Assembly (NCBI RefSeq): GCF_017161445.1 | Contig: NZ_CP071060.1 | Location: forward strand, 1,302,001 to 1,366,000 | Direction: 5' to 3' | DNA length: 64,000 bases | Source of the DNA: Niveibacterium microcysteis | Lineage (GTDB): Bacteria; Pseudomonadota; Gammaproteobacteria; Burkholderiales; Rhodocyclaceae | Part shown: positions 31,502-42,989 of the stretch, in pieces | How the letters are laid out: the number at the start of each line of letters is the position of its first letter | How positions within the stretch are numbered: the stretch's first letter is position 1 | Program-made: the position numbers and the translations under genes | The notes under the pieces: generated by a model | Seen by the model: the letters and a program-made list of their open reading frames with translations, nothing else | What the model was told of the DNA's origin: nothing | Database searches by the model: none

Positions 31502-32626
31502 TCAGCCGCCGACGAGACTTGATACCCGCGCCGCAATCGCCAGCGAGGCGGTCAGCCCCGGCGATTCGATGCCGAACAGTTGCACGACACCCGGGACGCC
31601 GTGCCCCGCCGGCCCATCGATACGGAAGTCGTGCGCCGGGGCGTCCGGCCCGCCGAGCTTTGGCCGGACACCGGCGTAGGCGGGTTGCAGCCGCTCGACC
31701 GCCACATCCGGCCAGTAGCGGCGGATGGAGTTTGCAAAGGCCTGGGCGCGATTGGTGGGCACGCTGTAGTCGGGGGCATCGACCCATTCGACGTCCGGCC
31801 CGAAGCGGGCGTTGCCGGCCAGGTCCAGCGTCAGGTGCGTGCCGAGGCCGCCCGGTTCCGGCACCGGGTAGATCAGATGCTTGAATGGGTTGCGGCCCGA
31901 CAGCGCGAAGTAGTGCCCTTTGGCGAAGTAAAGCGGCGGCACTGCCGCGGCGGGGAAGCCCTGCAGGGCACCGGCAAGTGTTTGGGCTCCGAAGCCGGCG
32001 GCGTTGACGAGCCAGCGAGCCTCGACCCGATACGGTACCGCGCCGCCGATCTGCAGCACCTGGCCCGCGGCCGCGCATTCGCCGCCGATGACGGGGGCGC
32101 CGTACATCAGCATGGCGCCGGCCTGTTCGGCGTCGTCCGCCAGTGCCTGCATCAGCGCATGGCTGTCGACGATGCCGGTATCCGGCGACCATAGCGCCGC
32201 ACAGCAACGCAGTTCCGATGCCATGTTGCGAGCGGCGTCGCCGGTAATGAGTCGCGCCTGCTCAACGCCGTTCGCGCGTGCCTGGCTGGCAATACGTTCG
32301 AGCGCGGGCAGGTCGGCGGAGTCTGTGGCGACGACCAGTTTGCCGACGCGTTGATGTGGCACCTGCCGCGTGGCGCAGTAGTCGTACAGTGCGCGCGATC
32401 CGGGGACACAGAGTTCGGCCTTGAGCGACCCTGTGGGGTAGTAGAGCCCAGCGTGGATCACCTCACTTGAGCGGCTGGAGATTCCCTGGCCGAAATGCGT
32501 CTCGCGTTCGAACACGGCGACCTGCAGGCCGCGCATCGCAAGGGCGCGCGCGCAGGCAAGCCCGACGACACCCGCGCCGACCACCACCACATCGACTGTG
32601 ACCAAATCAGAAGCGGAGGATGTCAT
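31502..32626 (-). CDS. FAD-dependent oxidoreductase, L-2-hydroxyglutarate oxidase-like
   Basis: 374 residues. The dinucleotide-binding motif is VVVVGAGVVGLACARALA at residues 13-30, followed by VFERETHFGQGISSRSSEVI and HAGLYYPTGSLKAELCVPG, the pattern of LhgO/L2HGDH enzymes in the DAO superfamily. The C-terminal FAD segment is VVQLFGIESPGLTASLAIAA. The enzyme probably oxidises a 2-hydroxyacid such as L-2-hydroxyglutarate with electrons to the respiratory chain; the substrate is inferred. The 5' end overlaps the spermidine synthase-like gene by 20 bp. Confidence 0.88.
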   Translation of the reverse strand: MTSSASDLVTVDVVVVGAGVVGLACARALAMRGLQVAVFERETHFGQGISSRSSEVIHAGLYYPTGSLKAELCVPGSRALYDYCATRQVPHQRVGKLVVATDSADLPALERIASQARANGVEQARLITGDAARNMASELRCCAALWSPDTGIVDSHALMQALADDAEQAGAMLMYGAPVIGGECAAAGQVLQIGGAVPYRVEARWLVNAAGFGAQTLAGALQGFPAAAVPPLYFAKGHYFALSGRNPFKHLIYPVPEPGGLGTHLTLDLAGNARFGPDVEWVDAPDYSVPTNRAQAFANSIRRYWPDVAVERLQPAYAGVRPKLGGPDAPAHDFRIDGPAGHGVPGVVQLFGIESPGLTASLAIAARVSSLVGG

Positions 32627-33359
32627 CCGGCGTGGCCAGCTCTATCGCAAGGCGTTTGAAGGTGTCGCGCAGATCGAGCCCTGTTTCGAGTTTGAGTGCT
32701 GCTGCGCGGGCCTGGATCTCAGCGAAGGGCAACGCAAACGGCTCCCCGGCGTTGGCGAGGGCGACCACATTGCCGGTTTCGCATTGGGGCAGCGCGAGCG
32801 TGCGGCCGTCGAACGCCTCGCCGATGCGGGCAAGGCTGTCGCGGAAGGTTTTCCGCTTGCCGAACAGGTTGCTTGCAAGCAGGCCGTTTGTGGCCAGTGC
32901 AGCGCGTGCTGCGGTGTAGAACGGCGCGGTATCCAGCACGCCGGCGCGGGCGTTGTGGTCATAGCCATCGACCAGGATCATGTCCCAGTAGCCGGTGTTG
33001 CGCATCACCACTTCGGCACCGTCGGCGACGACGATGCGCAGGCGTGCGTCTTCGTCGGGCAGCTTGAAGTGCGCGCGTGCCACGGCCACCACGCGGGCAT
33101 CGATCTCCGCTACCGTGATGCGGGCCTGCGGCACGTTGCGGTAGAAGAATTTGGTGAGCGACGCGGCGCCGAGGCCGATCAGCAATACCTTGCGCGGCCA
33201 GGGGGCCGGCCGCAGCAGGAGCCCGGCGGCCATGTGCCGGGTGTATTCGAGTTCCAGCGCGTAGGGGCGGCGCACCTTCATCGCGCCCTGTACCCAATCC
33301 GAGCCGAAATGCAGGTAGCGGACGCCCGCTTCTTCGGAAACGTCAATCGAATGGGCCAT
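32607..33359 (-). CDS. spermidine synthase-like protein
   Basis: 250 residues from the ATG at 33359; a longer frame would invade the upstream gene. It has the SpeE-type Rossmann core: KVLLIGLGAASLTKFFYRNV for SAM binding, ITVAEIDARVVAVARAHF, LRIVVADGAEVVMRNTGYWD and MILVDGYDHNARAGVLDTAP. The N-terminal beta domain is short. The usual polyamine-site GGGDGG signature is replaced by G-L-G-A-A-S, so it may not be a true spermidine synthase. It is the third gene of a run that begins with mutS. Confidence 0.82.
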   Translation of the reverse strand: MAHSIDVSEEAGVRYLHFGSDWVQGAMKVRRPYALELEYTRHMAAGLLLRPAPWPRKVLLIGLGAASLTKFFYRNVPQARITVAEIDARVVAVARAHFKLPDEDARLRIVVADGAEVVMRNTGYWDMILVDGYDHNARAGVLDTAPFYTAARAALATNGLLASNLFGKRKTFRDSLARIGEAFDGRTLALPQCETGNVVALANAGEPFALPFAEIQARAAALKLETGLDLRDTFKRLAIELATPDDILRF

Positions 33360-33363
33360 ACGC

Positions 33364-34326
33364 TCAATCCTCGTCGCGCAGCGGCCGTGGGCGAATCCGA
33401 ACCAGCCGTTCGGCTTCGGTATCCACGGTGATCTCAAGCCAGCCGGGGATCGGCGAGCCGAACACTTCAGCACGGCGGAAGCGTTCGATCGTCTCCCCGT
33501 TGGTGTCGCGCAGCGGGCGGTCCACGCGCATCACATGCGTATCGCCATGGATCAGCAGCACGTCGCCGCTATAACCCAGCACCGCAGAGCGCAGCGCATA
33601 CAGCAGCTCGGCATAGGGGCGGGGCGGGTTTCCGGCGGCGAAGGCTTCGAAATCGGGGTTGGCGTGCATGAAGATGACGACGGCCGGGAGCGATTTGCGT
33701 TGCGCTTCCGCAAAGCCCGCGTCGAGCCAGTCGCGCACCGCGCTCATGCGTTGGCGGTATTCGGCGCCGGGCTCGCGCTGACTGCCGTAGTGGTTGTCGC
33801 TCCCTGGCACGTTCAGCGTCAGGAAGAGCACTGGCCCGCGCTGCCAGCGCAGGTGCTCCTGATAGGCGCCGTGGGTGAAGTCGGCGTCGCTCTGGCGGAT
33901 CACGCTGAAGGGCGTCGCGCCGAGCGATTCGGGTTTGGCGAAGTACAGGCTGCGCAGTTTGTCGAGACGCTCGAGCGGATCGAAGGCGCCTGCGCTGCGG
34001 CGCTCACAGTCCACCCACTCGTTGTTGCCGGGCACGAACACGCTTGGGAACGGGGCTGCCGCCAGCAAGTCGCGGAAGTCTTGCAGCGTCACGTCGTCAC
34101 ACGGGGTGCTTCCGTGCTTCATGTCCCCGACGTGTACCGCGAAGGCGACTTCCGAATCGCGCATCGCGGTGATCAGCTGCGGCAGTTCGGCGCGCTCGAT
34201 ATCGGTGTAGGGCAGATCGCCAAAGGCGGCAAAACTGAAACGCTCGGCATTCGCAGACGGCACTGCGAGCAGCACCGTGGCGAACGCGACGAGTAGCGCG
34301 AAGCAGCGCTTGAGCCGCGGGCTCAT
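33364..34326 (-). CDS. secreted calcineurin-like metallophosphoesterase
   Basis: 320 residues from the ATG at 34326, which overlaps the mutS stop (ATGA). A signal peptide ([21 protein letters not shown]) is followed by the phosphoesterase motifs [34 protein letters not shown] (the GNH(E/D) position is G-N-N-E), [11 protein letters not shown] and [12 protein letters not shown]. Two metals are expected. The Asn for His change in motif III is unusual and may reduce or alter activity. The substrate is unknown. The start of a longer frame (34665) lies inside mutS. Confidence 0.88.
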   Translation of the reverse strand: MSPRLKRCFALLVAFATVLLAVPSANAERFSFAAFGDLPYTDIERAELPQLITAMRDSEVAFAVHVGDMKHGSTPCDDVTLQDFRDLLAAAPFPSVFVPGNNEWVDCERRSAGAFDPLERLDKLRSLYFAKPESLGATPFSVIRQSDADFTHGAYQEHLRWQRGPVLFLTLNVPGSDNHYGSQREPGAEYRQRMSAVRDWLDAGFAEAQRKSLPAVVIFMHANPDFEAFAAGNPPRPYAELLYALRSAVLGYSGDVLLIHGDTHVMRVDRPLRDTNGETIERFRRAEVFGSPIPGWLEITVDTEAERLVRIRPRPLRDED

Positions 34327-36908
34327 CGTGTCAGCGCCTTCAGCGCGTAGAGATGCTCGAGTGCCTCGCGGGGCGACAGCGCATCCGGGTCCACGCCAGC
34401 AAGCTTTTCCAGCACCGGATGCGGCGGCGCTTCTTCGACGTCCGGCGGCAGCGCCGAGAATAGATCCGCCTGGGGGCCACCTGAGGCCTCGCGGTTTTCC
34501 AGCGCGCGCAGGCGCCGGCGTGCTTCGCGCACCACAGGCGCCGGAATGCCTGCCAGCGCGGCAACCTCGATACCATAGCTCTGGCTCGCGGGTCCTTCTT
34601 CCACCGCGTGCAGGAAGACGATGCGATGGCCATGCTCGACCGCACCGAGATGCACATTCGCGCATTCCGGGTGCTCGACCGACAAGCGCGTCAGCTCGAA
34701 GTAGTGCGTCGAGAACAGCGCCAGCGAGCGGTTCTTTTCCAGCAGGTGGCGCGCGATCGCAAAGGCGAGCGCCATGCCGTCGAAGGTTGATGTCCCCCGA
34801 CCAATCTCGTCCATCAGTACCAGCGAGCGCTCCGTCGCGCTGTTGAGGATCGCAGCGGCTTCGGTCATCTCGACCATGAAGGTCGAGCGGCCCGAGGCCA
34901 GATCGTCGGATGCACCGATGCGCGTGAAGATGCCGTCGATCGGCCCCAGCTCCGCGCGCTTTGCAGGCACGAAGGCGCCGCAGTGCGCGAGCAGCACGAT
35001 CAGCGCAATCTGCCGCATGTAGGTCGATTTACCACCCATGTTCGGGCCGGTCACCAGCAGCATGCGGCGCGTGGCGGAGAACTCGCAATCATTGGCAATG
35101 AAGCTGTCGACCTGACGCTCCACAACCGGGTGGCGACCCGCCTCGATGGCGAGCCCGGCTTCGCTGCGGAACACCGGCTTGCAGTAGTCGTAGCGCAGTG
35201 CCGCGCGTGCGAAGCTGGTGAGGCCATCGAGCAGCGCGACCGCGCGGGCGATGCGCTGGAAGGCAAGGATGTCCTGCGCCAGCGTGTCGAGCAACGCTTC
35301 CCACAAGCCCTTTTCGCGGGCCAGCGCGCGCTCTTGCGCGGACAGCGCCTTGTCCTCGAAGGCCTTGAGCTCCGGCGTGATGTAGCGCTCGGCGTTCTTC
35401 AGCGTCTGGCGCCGGCGGTAGTCGTCTGGCACCTTGGTGGTGTTGGCGTGGCTGACTTCGATGTAGAAACCATGCACCTTGTTGAATTCCACCTTCAGGC
35501 TGGCGATGCCGGTGCGTTCGCGCTCGCGCGCTTCAAGCTCCATCAGGAACGCGCCGCAGTTGGATTGGATGCCACGCAGCTCGTCGAGCTCCGCATCGAA
35601 ACCTTCTGCGATCACCCCGCCGTCGCGAATGTTGGTCGCCGGTTCCGGTGCGATCGCGCGGGCAAGCAAGCTTGTGGGTGCAAGCGGCGCGGCGAGGTCG
35701 CCGTGCAACTGGGCGAGCAGCGGCGCGGCGCCGGTCGGCACGCTGGCTTGCAATTCCGGCATGCGGGCGAGCGTGTCGCGCAGTGCGGAAAGGTCGCGCG
35801 GGCGCGCGCTGCGTAGCGCGATGCGTGAGGTGATGCGTTCGACGTCGGCGATACCGCGTAGCACCCGCGCAAGCCCCTCGGCGGAAAGACCCTGGTCTTC
35901 GATGAGGGCTTCGACCGCGGCGTGTCGTTGCGCACACGCCTGGCGATCAGAGAGCGGGTGATGCAAGGCATGCCGCAGCCAGCGCGAACCCATCGAGGTC
36001 TCGCACAGATCGACCAGCGAGAACAGCGTGGGCGCCGGCTCGCCGCGCAGGGTCTCGGTCAGTTCGAGGTTGCGGCGGGTCGCTGCGTCCATGCGCAGGA
36101 ATTCGGCTTCGCGCTCGACGTGCAGTCCGGAGACGTGCGTGAGGCTTTGTCGCTGCGTTGCCCGCGCATAGTCGAACAGCGCCGCGGCGGCCGCGAGGGC
36201 GACTTCGAATTCATCGGCACCGAATCCGGAAAGGTCGCGCGTGCCGAAGTGTTCCGGCAGCACGCGGCGCGCGGTTTCAGCGTCGAACTGCCAGTCGGCG
36301 AGGCGGCGCACAGCGGGTACGCGTTGTTCCAGCCCTTCGAGCGTCAGGCCGTCCGGCACCAGCGCCTCGGCCGGGCGCAGCCGTTCAAGCTGGGACGCCA
36401 GTTGCGTAGGCTCGCATTCGAGGATGCGGAAGTCGCCATTGGCGAGGTTGAGCCAGGCGAGCCCGAGGCGGCCGCGGTGCTGCGTGGCCGCCAGCAGTGG
36501 CGCGTCGGTTTTGTCGTCGAGCAGTGCAGCGTCGGTCAGCGTGCCGGGGGTGACGATGCGGCTTACGGCGCGCTCGACCGGGCCCTTGCTGGTGGCCGGA
36601 TCGCCGACTTGTTCGGCAATCACGGCTGATTCGCCCATCTTTACCAGCTTGGCGAGATAGGGTTCGAGCGCATGGAAGGGCACGCCGGCCATCGCGATCG
36701 GTTTGCCGGCCGATTTGCCCCGCGCGGTCAGCGTGATGTCGAGCAAACGGGCGGCTTTCTCCGCGTCGTCGAAGAAGAGCTCGTAGAAATCGCCCATGCG
36801 ATAGAACAGCAGCGTGCCCGGATGCTGCGCCTTCAGCGCGAGGTACTGCTGCATCATCGGGGTGTGGTCTGCAATCGACTGATTTGCAGAAGAAAAGCTC
36901 GAACTCAA
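34323..36908 (-). CDS. mutS: DNA mismatch repair protein MutS
   Basis: 861 residues, full length. Recognises mismatches and loops and recruits MutL. The mismatch-binding Phe-X-Glu is in [18 protein letters not shown]. The connector, lever and clamp regions follow; the ATPase has Walker [18 protein letters not shown], Walker [17 protein letters not shown], and the signature [11 protein letters not shown]. The C-terminal end has the tetramerisation tail. The downstream phosphoesterase gene overlaps by 4 bp. A second Met near residue 18 is an alternative start. Confidence 0.97.
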   Translation of the reverse strand: MSSSFSSANQSIADHTPMMQQYLALKAQHPGTLLFYRMGDFYELFFDDAEKAARLLDITLTARGKSAGKPIAMAGVPFHALEPYLAKLVKMGESAVIAEQVGDPATSKGPVERAVSRIVTPGTLTDAALLDDKTDAPLLAATQHRGRLGLAWLNLANGDFRILECEPTQLASQLERLRPAEALVPDGLTLEGLEQRVPAVRRLADWQFDAETARRVLPEHFGTRDLSGFGADEFEVALAAAAALFDYARATQRQSLTHVSGLHVEREAEFLRMDAATRRNLELTETLRGEPAPTLFSLVDLCETSMGSRWLRHALHHPLSDRQACAQRHAAVEALIEDQGLSAEGLARVLRGIADVERITSRIALRSARPRDLSALRDTLARMPELQASVPTGAAPLLAQLHGDLAAPLAPTSLLARAIAPEPATNIRDGGVIAEGFDAELDELRGIQSNCGAFLMELEARERERTGIASLKVEFNKVHGFYIEVSHANTTKVPDDYRRRQTLKNAERYITPELKAFEDKALSAQERALAREKGLWEALLDTLAQDILAFQRIARAVALLDGLTSFARAALRYDYCKPVFRSEAGLAIEAGRHPVVERQVDSFIANDCEFSATRRMLLVTGPNMGGKSTYMRQIALIVLLAHCGAFVPAKRAELGPIDGIFTRIGASDDLASGRSTFMVEMTEAAAILNSATERSLVLMDEIGRGTSTFDGMALAFAIARHLLEKNRSLALFSTHYFELTRLSVEHPECANVHLGAVEHGHRIVFLHAVEEGPASQSYGIEVAALAGIPAPVVREARRRLRALENREASGGPQADLFSALPPDVEEAPPHPVLEKLAGVDPDALSPREALEHLYALKALTR

Positions 36909-37075
36909 GGCAGGGCGTCCTGATGCGGGATACGGAAAAGAGTGCGGAGCTTAGAGCAAAACCAGGGGGATTTGCCCGCTCCGTAACGTGCCGGGCGGCA
37001 TTGTCGCAGGCCCGCTGCCTTGGCGGGGCTCACGGGCTGGCTGTAAGGCTGCGAATTGGGCCCGATCGCGCGGTG

Positions 37076-37747
37076 CTAGAGCAAACCCGAGGCGATATTG
37101 ATCGTCAGCGCCAGCACCGTCGTGTTGAATACGTAGGCGAGCACGCAGTGCAGCAGCCCGGTTCGGCGCATCGGCCGCGAAGTGAAGCTGACGTCGGCGG
37201 TTTGCCCGGAGGTGCCGATCACGCAGGCGAAGTAGAGGAAGTCGCCGTAATCGGGTGTCTCGCACTCCGGGAAGGTCAGGCCTCCGGTGCCGCCTTGGGC
37301 GCGCGCAAGGTAGAAATCATGCGCGTAGTGGAATGCAAACATCACCTGCGTGAAGCCCCACGAGGAGACGATGGTCAGCGCGGCCAGCGCGATATGGGCG
37401 TACTTGATCGTGCCATGCAGATCCTTGACCACGCCAAGCTCCGCGATGATCGACGTGAGGCTGACGACGGCGGCGATCACCACCAGGGTGAGAATCACCA
37501 GACGACCTTCGTCCTGGGTCCGGGCGCGCTGGTTCATCTTCACGTGATCGGACGAAAAGATCAGTTTGAGCGCAAGCACGAGATAGAGGCAGGCGCCCGC
37601 GTTCCACGCAATGATCAGGCGTGTCACCGTGTGGTGCGCAAGGGAGTCGGGCAGCGTCAATCCGACCAGCAGCCCCGTCAATGCCGAGAGAAACAGGCGC
37701 GGTCGGGCAAGGATCTGGCGATAGAGGGCGAATCGGCGAAGCTGCAT
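37076..37747 (-). CDS. DUF1345 membrane protein
   Basis: 223 residues from the ATG at 37747 (the frame is open to 37825). The sequence is [20 protein letters not shown] followed by five or so spans: [71 protein letters not shown] and [40 protein letters not shown] is the region most typical of DUF1345. Function unknown; related proteins are found in many proteobacteria. No operon partner is evident; the gaps on both sides are about 170 bp. Confidence 0.87.
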   Translation of the reverse strand: MQLRRFALYRQILARPRLFLSALTGLLVGLTLPDSLAHHTVTRLIIAWNAGACLYLVLALKLIFSSDHVKMNQRARTQDEGRLVILTLVVIAAVVSLTSIIAELGVVKDLHGTIKYAHIALAALTIVSSWGFTQVMFAFHYAHDFYLARAQGGTGGLTFPECETPDYGDFLYFACVIGTSGQTADVSFTSRPMRRTGLLHCVLAYVFNTTVLALTINIASGLL

Positions 37748-37917
37748 GGCGAGCCTGGATCTCGTTGCGGCGCACGCGAGTTTCCATGTGCGCGGCAACG
37801 CTGGAAGGTTGCGTTGGATCGCCATGGTAGAGCGCCAGCGCCATTCCTGCTGCGTGGCCGTCGCGGCGCGGACCGTTGCTGGGGCGGAACGCGCCTTGTA
37901 CGCGCCCCGCCCGAAGC

Positions 37918-40900
37918 TCAGCTTGCTTCGGTGGCGAGCTGGCCGCGGCGGAAACGCCGCTTGATCCAGGCGCCAAAGTCGTCGAGGTAGGTGTAGACGA
38001 CCGGCACGACGACGAGCGTCAGCATTGTCGAAGCGATCACACCGCCAATCACGGCATGCGCCATGGGTGCGCGCTGCTCACCCCCGTCACCAAGGCCCAA
38101 TGCGACGGGGATCATGCCGAAGATCATTGCGAAGGTGGTCATCAGGATCGGGCGCAAGCGAATGCGACCGGCGTCGATGATCGCCTGCCGCCTCGGCTCG
38201 CCGCGCTTCTGCGCATGCTCGACAAAGTCCACCAGCAGGATTGCGTTCTTTGTCACCAGCCCCATCAGCATGATGATGCCAATCACCGAGAAGATCGACA
38301 GCGTGCTGCGCGCCGCCAGCAGGCCGAGAAACACGCCGATCAGCGACAGCGGCAGCGAAGTCATGATCGCGAGCGGATGCAGGAAGCTGCCGAACTGCGA
38401 GGCGAGGATCATGTAGATGAAGATGATCGCGAGCGCCAATGCCGACACTGCATAGCCGAAGGATTCGGCCATTTGCTGGTTCTCGCCTTCCTCGACGATG
38501 CGGTAGCCGGGCGGCAGCGTCTTCTTGAAATCCGCCAGCACCTTCTGCACGTCGGCGCCCACATCGCCTGCCGAGCGCCCGGAGACCCCGGCGAAGACCC
38601 AGATATCGCGCGCAAGGCTCTTGCGGTTGATACGCGTCGGCGAACTCGATGCGACCACCTTGGCGACTTGCGACAGCGCGATCATGTAGGGCAGGCCGGT
38701 CGTGGTGTCGGTGGTGCTGCTGGCCATCCACAGTAGGTCGAGGTCCGAGCCCGTGCGACGCAGCTCCGCCGGCAGGCGGATCTTCACGTCGTAGGCTTCG
38801 CCATCGGGTGCTTGCCAGGTTGTTGCGGCCTGACCTTCGATGAAGGGCCGAAGTGTGGTGCCGACGCGCTCGACAGAGATGCCGAGGTCGGCAGCCATTG
38901 CGCGGTCCACGACGATTTCGAGCATCGGCCGGGTGTCTTCTGCGGTGGTCTGGATATCCACGGCGTTCGGGATCGCCCGGATGCGGCTTGCCAGGTCTTG
39001 CGACAGTCGCGTCAGCACTGCAAGGTCATCGCCCTGCAGATTGACCGCAATCGGGTTGTCGCCACCGCCTTCACCAATGCCGAGCGACTTGAGTTCCACG
39101 CCGCCGAGTTCGCGCAGGCGGCTGCGTAGGCGGGCAACCATTTCCTCCTGCGTGGCTTTGCGCTTGGTCTTGTGCACCAGCTTGATATCGAGCTGGATCT
39201 GCTCCGGGCCCTGCGTTTGCCAGCCCGCATTCACGGTGATGTAGGTGCGCTGTACTTCCGGGAACTCGCGCAGCGCGGCGTCGACCTGTTTGGCTTTGGC
39301 GAGCGTGTAGGCGAGGCTGGATCCGGTTGGCGTCACCATGCGGCCGCCCAACTGGCCGAAGTCGCCCTTCGGCACGAACTCCGAGCCGATGTACGGCACG
39401 AGAAGAAAGCTACCGACCAGCAGAGCGGTAGCGGCGCCCAGCACCGTCTTGCGATGCCCCAATGCCCAGTCGATCAGGCGCCCGTAGCGCTCGGAGAGCC
39501 GTGTCTGGAATGCTTCGAACGCGTTCAACCAACGGCCCAGCAGGCCTGTGCGGGTAGGGCCATGCGCATCGGGGTCGTGCCACACGGACGAGAGCATCGG
39601 GTCCAGCGTGAAGCTGACGAACATCGACAACATCACCGCGGACGCGACCGTGAGGCCGAACTGGTAGAAGTAGCGGCCGATGATGCCGCCCATGAAGCCG
39701 ACTGGCAGGAACACGGCGACGATGGTCAGTGTGGTGGCGAGCACCGCGAGGCCGATCTCATGGGTGCCGTCCAGCGCGGCCTGGTAGGGCGATTTGCCCA
39801 TCAGCGCGTGGCGAACGATGTTCTCGCGCACCACGATCGCGTCGTCGATCAGCAGGCCGATGCAGAGCGACAGCGCGAGCAGCGTCATCATGTTCAGCGT
39901 GAAGCCGAGCGCCTGGATCATGAAGATCGAGCCGAGCAGGGCCAGCGGCAAGGTAAGGCCGGTGATGACGGTGCTGCGCCAGGAGCCAAGGAAGATGAAG
40001 ACGATCAGGATCGTCAGCAATGCGCCTTCGATCAGCGTGTGCTGCACATCGTTGAGCGAGTTGCGAATGTCGTCCGAGCCGTCGTAGATGAGGTCCAGCA
40101 CCATGCCTTCAGGCAAGGACTTGTTCAGCTCATCCATCGTCTTGCGCACGCCGTTCGCTACCTCCACGGTGTTCGATTTGGAAACCTTGTAGATGTCGAT
40201 CGACAGCGCGGGTTTGCCGTTGATCAGCGCGTGTGAGGTGGGTTCTGCTTCGCCATCTGACACGCTCGCCACGTCGCGCAGCCGGATCTGCGCATCGCCG
40301 CGTTGCGCGATCACGATGTCGGCAAACGCCATGGGGTCGCGCAGGCGGCCTTGCACCTGAACCTGCATCTCCTGCCGTGCGTTCTTCAGGGCGCCGGCCG
40401 GCAGCATCTGGTTCTCGCGGCGCAGCGCCTCGCTGATCTGCTCGACGCCGATATGCAGTGCCCGCATACGGAACGGATCGAGCTGGATCTGGATTTCGCG
40501 CGCAATGCGGCCGGCGAGATCGGCTCGGCCGACGCCCTTGACCGTTTGCAGACGCTTGAGCACCAGCTTGTCGGCCCGCTCCGTCAGCTCGCGCGGCGTG
40601 TGGCGATCAGACGTGAAGCTGAGCGACATGATCGGCCGATCTTCCTCGCCCCAGGTGCCGATCGTCGATTGCTTGACCTCATCCTTGAGCGAGGGGCGAA
40701 CCTGGCTGAGCTTGTCCCGCACATCGGCGACCGCCTTGTCGGCGTTCACATCAAGCTCGAACTCGACAAACACCAGCGAGTAGTCCTGATAGGAGCGGGA
40801 TGTCACGCGCTTGACGCCCGCCAGCGTGTTCATCGCTTCTTCGATCTTGCGCGAGACCTCCGTCTCGACCACCTCGGGCGTGGCACCGGGGTAGGGTGTG

Positions 40901-41043
40901 GTGATCGCGACGGACGGGAACGTGACGTCCGGCATTGCCTCGACCGTGAGGCGTTTGTAAGAAAAGAGGCCGAGCACTGCGAGGCAGAGCATCAGCATCG
41001 CCGCAAAGACGGGGTTCTTGACCGAGATCCGTGTCAGCCACAT
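37918..41043 (-). CDS. RND efflux pump inner-membrane subunit (HAE-type)
   Basis: 1041 residues. The layout is that of AcrB-family proton antiporters: TM1 after [20 protein letters not shown], a first periplasmic loop ([20 protein letters not shown]), the TM2-6 block with the proton-relay region [20 protein letters not shown], a second loop and the last TM block with [20 protein letters not shown]. The TM4 Asp pair (IDDA) is present. A closer relation to the MexF/AcrB or to the small-molecule subgroup cannot be decided by eye. Gene order is adaptor, then pump; no outer-membrane channel gene follows. Confidence 0.93.
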   Translation of the reverse strand: MWLTRISVKNPVFAAMLMLCLAVLGLFSYKRLTVEAMPDVTFPSVAITTPYPGATPEVVETEVSRKIEEAMNTLAGVKRVTSRSYQDYSLVFVEFELDVNADKAVADVRDKLSQVRPSLKDEVKQSTIGTWGEEDRPIMSLSFTSDRHTPRELTERADKLVLKRLQTVKGVGRADLAGRIAREIQIQLDPFRMRALHIGVEQISEALRRENQMLPAGALKNARQEMQVQVQGRLRDPMAFADIVIAQRGDAQIRLRDVASVSDGEAEPTSHALINGKPALSIDIYKVSKSNTVEVANGVRKTMDELNKSLPEGMVLDLIYDGSDDIRNSLNDVQHTLIEGALLTILIVFIFLGSWRSTVITGLTLPLALLGSIFMIQALGFTLNMMTLLALSLCIGLLIDDAIVVRENIVRHALMGKSPYQAALDGTHEIGLAVLATTLTIVAVFLPVGFMGGIIGRYFYQFGLTVASAVMLSMFVSFTLDPMLSSVWHDPDAHGPTRTGLLGRWLNAFEAFQTRLSERYGRLIDWALGHRKTVLGAATALLVGSFLLVPYIGSEFVPKGDFGQLGGRMVTPTGSSLAYTLAKAKQVDAALREFPEVQRTYITVNAGWQTQGPEQIQLDIKLVHKTKRKATQEEMVARLRSRLRELGGVELKSLGIGEGGGDNPIAVNLQGDDLAVLTRLSQDLASRIRAIPNAVDIQTTAEDTRPMLEIVVDRAMAADLGISVERVGTTLRPFIEGQAATTWQAPDGEAYDVKIRLPAELRRTGSDLDLLWMASSTTDTTTGLPYMIALSQVAKVVASSSPTRINRKSLARDIWVFAGVSGRSAGDVGADVQKVLADFKKTLPPGYRIVEEGENQQMAESFGYAVSALALAIIFIYMILASQFGSFLHPLAIMTSLPLSLIGVFLGLLAARSTLSIFSVIGIIMLMGLVTKNAILLVDFVEHAQKRGEPRRQAIIDAGRIRLRPILMTTFAMIFGMIPVALGLGDGGEQRAPMAHAVIGGVIASTMLTLVVVPVVYTYLDDFGAWIKRRFRRGQLATEAS

Positions 41044-41062
41044 GGCGTGCGCTCCTGCTCGA

Positions 41063-42199
41063 TCAGGCCGCGGGCTTGAGCCGGACAGCGACGTTTTCGG
41101 CGGCGCCTTTCAGCGGCATTGCGACGACCTGCTCGCCGCCGCTCAGGCCTTTGGTGATGCGCACCAGATCAACACGAAGCTGTTGGTATTCAACCGGCTG
41201 CCACTTGAGTTTGTTGTCGGCAACGATCCACACGCCGCGCCCGGTCTTGGACGCCTGAATGGCCGTGGCGGGCAACCGGATCTGCGGGTCCGCTTTACCT
41301 GTTTCGATCTCGCCGGTGACGTACAACCCCGCGCGCAGGCGCTCCCCCGGGTTGTCCACCGCGACATAGGCCAGCACGCTGCGCGTGCCCGGCTGAGTGG
41401 TCGGGTTGATCCGCGTCAGCTTGCCCTCGAATACCTCATCACCAAACCCCTCTGCGCGCAGGCGAACCTTTTGGCCCGGCATCAGGCTCGCAATGTGCTG
41501 ACTCGGGATTGCAGCCTCGACTTCGAGTTTGCGCAGGTCGACCAACGAGAAGAGCTTTCGGTTTGGCTCCACCCATTGGCCCGGCTCAACTTGCCGGTAA
41601 GAAACCGTTCCGGCAAATGGGGCTACCACCTTGGCGTCTTTCAACGCGCGCTGAACGATCGCGAGCTGCGCCTTTTGCGCATCGAGCGCCGCTTGGCGTT
41701 CCGCATAGCCCCCGAGGGTGTTGTCGAACGCGTTTTTCGAAATGAAGTTCTGGTCGAGCAGGGCGCGGCCGGATACACGGTTGCGTTCGGCGACGCGCAT
41801 CTGCTCCTCTGCGCTGGCTACTGCGGCCGCACGTTCCGCATGGCGGGCACGCAGGTCGGTCTCATCGAAACGCGCGAGCACCTGGCCGGCGACAACCTTG
41901 TCGCCCGGGCGCGCGCTGACCTCGGCCACGCGGCCGTCAAATGGGGCGTGCAGATGAATCTGGGTGAGCGGGTTCAGTGTGCCGGCGAGCAAGACGATTG
42001 GCTGTACCGCGACTTGCTGGGCGAGCAGAACGTCCGTCGGCGCAAGCTCCATCAGCGTTGGCTTGGCTTGGGCGTCGACGGGCTTGGCCTGGACATCTTT
42101 GCGCGCGCTGATCGCGTAAACCGCGCCGATCGTGGCCAAGGCGAGCGCAATGCCACCGAGCGCCCAACGGCGAGAAGGGCGCCGAATCATTTGAAACAT
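41063..42199 (-). CDS. RND efflux periplasmic adaptor (membrane fusion protein)
   Basis: 378 residues from the ATG at 42199. An N-terminal anchor WALGGIALALATIGAVYAIS is followed by the barrel-sandwich (HLHAPFDGRVAEVSARPGDK, VVAPFAGTVSYRQVEPGQWV), an alpha hairpin between them, a beta-barrel domain (LRKLEVEAAIPSQHIASLMP) and a membrane-proximal domain. It links the pump encoded 19 bp downstream to an outer-membrane channel encoded elsewhere. The frame extension to 42265 is not needed. Confidence 0.93.
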   Translation of the reverse strand: MFQMIRRPSRRWALGGIALALATIGAVYAISARKDVQAKPVDAQAKPTLMELAPTDVLLAQQVAVQPIVLLAGTLNPLTQIHLHAPFDGRVAEVSARPGDKVVAGQVLARFDETDLRARHAERAAAVASAEEQMRVAERNRVSGRALLDQNFISKNAFDNTLGGYAERQAALDAQKAQLAIVQRALKDAKVVAPFAGTVSYRQVEPGQWVEPNRKLFSLVDLRKLEVEAAIPSQHIASLMPGQKVRLRAEGFGDEVFEGKLTRINPTTQPGTRSVLAYVAVDNPGERLRAGLYVTGEIETGKADPQIRLPATAIQASKTGRGVWIVADNKLKWQPVEYQQLRVDLVRITKGLSGGEQVVAMPLKGAAENVAVRLKPAA

Positions 42200-42337
42200 G
42201 ATTGTCTGACTCCAGGGCGGCCAGTTTGGCGCGAGCGGTTGGGGATGATTGATTCTAGGCGCCACCCCGAACTTCAGTTTGTCGGGTTTGTGTCACGCGC
42301 CGAAGGGGCGATACAAAGCGGCTGGAGGCGTGAACGA

Positions 42338-42365
42338 CAAAGGGGCCCGCGAACGGGCCCCTTTG
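42338..42365 (-). terminator. strong hairpin downstream of tRNA-Thr
   Basis: A 12-bp perfect stem CAAAGGGGCCCG-cgaa-CGGGCCCCTTTG lies 9 bp beyond the 3' end of the tRNA on the minus strand. The T tract on that strand is weak, so termination is likely but not certain. Confidence 0.6.
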
Positions 42366-42373
42366 GCATTGTC

Positions 42374-42449
<76 letters not shown>

Positions 42450-42989
42450 GAAGCCCTGCATTCTAATCGAGGTTTTTCAGAACCTGCAAGTCTGTGTCGA
42501 GTTCGATTTTCGAATCGGCGACATGTTTTGCCGGGAAAGCGTCACAGATCCGACATCAAAGTCGTGTTAGGGGTCCGATGTAACGCTTGGCGGGGCTGGG
42601 TGTTCGTTGTGGTGCGCCGCACCAATCTGGTGCGGAAATATCTCGTAAACACTCGCAATACCTTGTGTTTCGTCCGAATTTGCATGGCACAAGTCTTGCT
42701 GAGACTGCTTCGGCAGTGAGTTACATCGTCGCTGTCAGGGCCGCCGGAAGGGGCAAAAACACTCGTTTGTAGCTGTTGCAGTGGGGCTTGGTGGTTGATT
42801 GACACCCCAATTTCCGCGCCGCGACAATGCGACGCCCTCGAGAGAGGGTGGCATAACAATAGTTACAAAAAGTGCCTTGTGAGGGACAGGCGGTCCGTTC
42901 AGGTGTTGCGGGATAAGCTCGCTCACCACTGAGCTTCCTCGTTGGAGACCCCGACGAGATTGATTGAGAAAATACAAGGAGAGGCACCT
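42450..42989. other. 540-bp gap upstream of the TonB-dependent receptor
   Basis: No convincing gene. A 105-codon minus-strand frame (42542-42859) is Cys- and Ser-rich with no ribosome site. The region holds the candidate promoter at 42799-42828 and a long leader (about 160 bp) before the receptor, where a regulatory element could sit. Confidence 0.45.
42799..42828 (+). promoter_or_regulatory. candidate sigma-70 promoter of the receptor gene
   Basis: TTGACA (42799-42804), an 18-bp spacer and GACAAT (42823-42828). The receptor ATG is at 42990 with AAGGAGAGG upstream. Confidence 0.5.

Noticed and set aside
42542..42859. 105-codon minus-strand ORF upstream of the receptor
   Set aside because: No ribosome site, low-quality composition, and it overlaps the candidate promoter.
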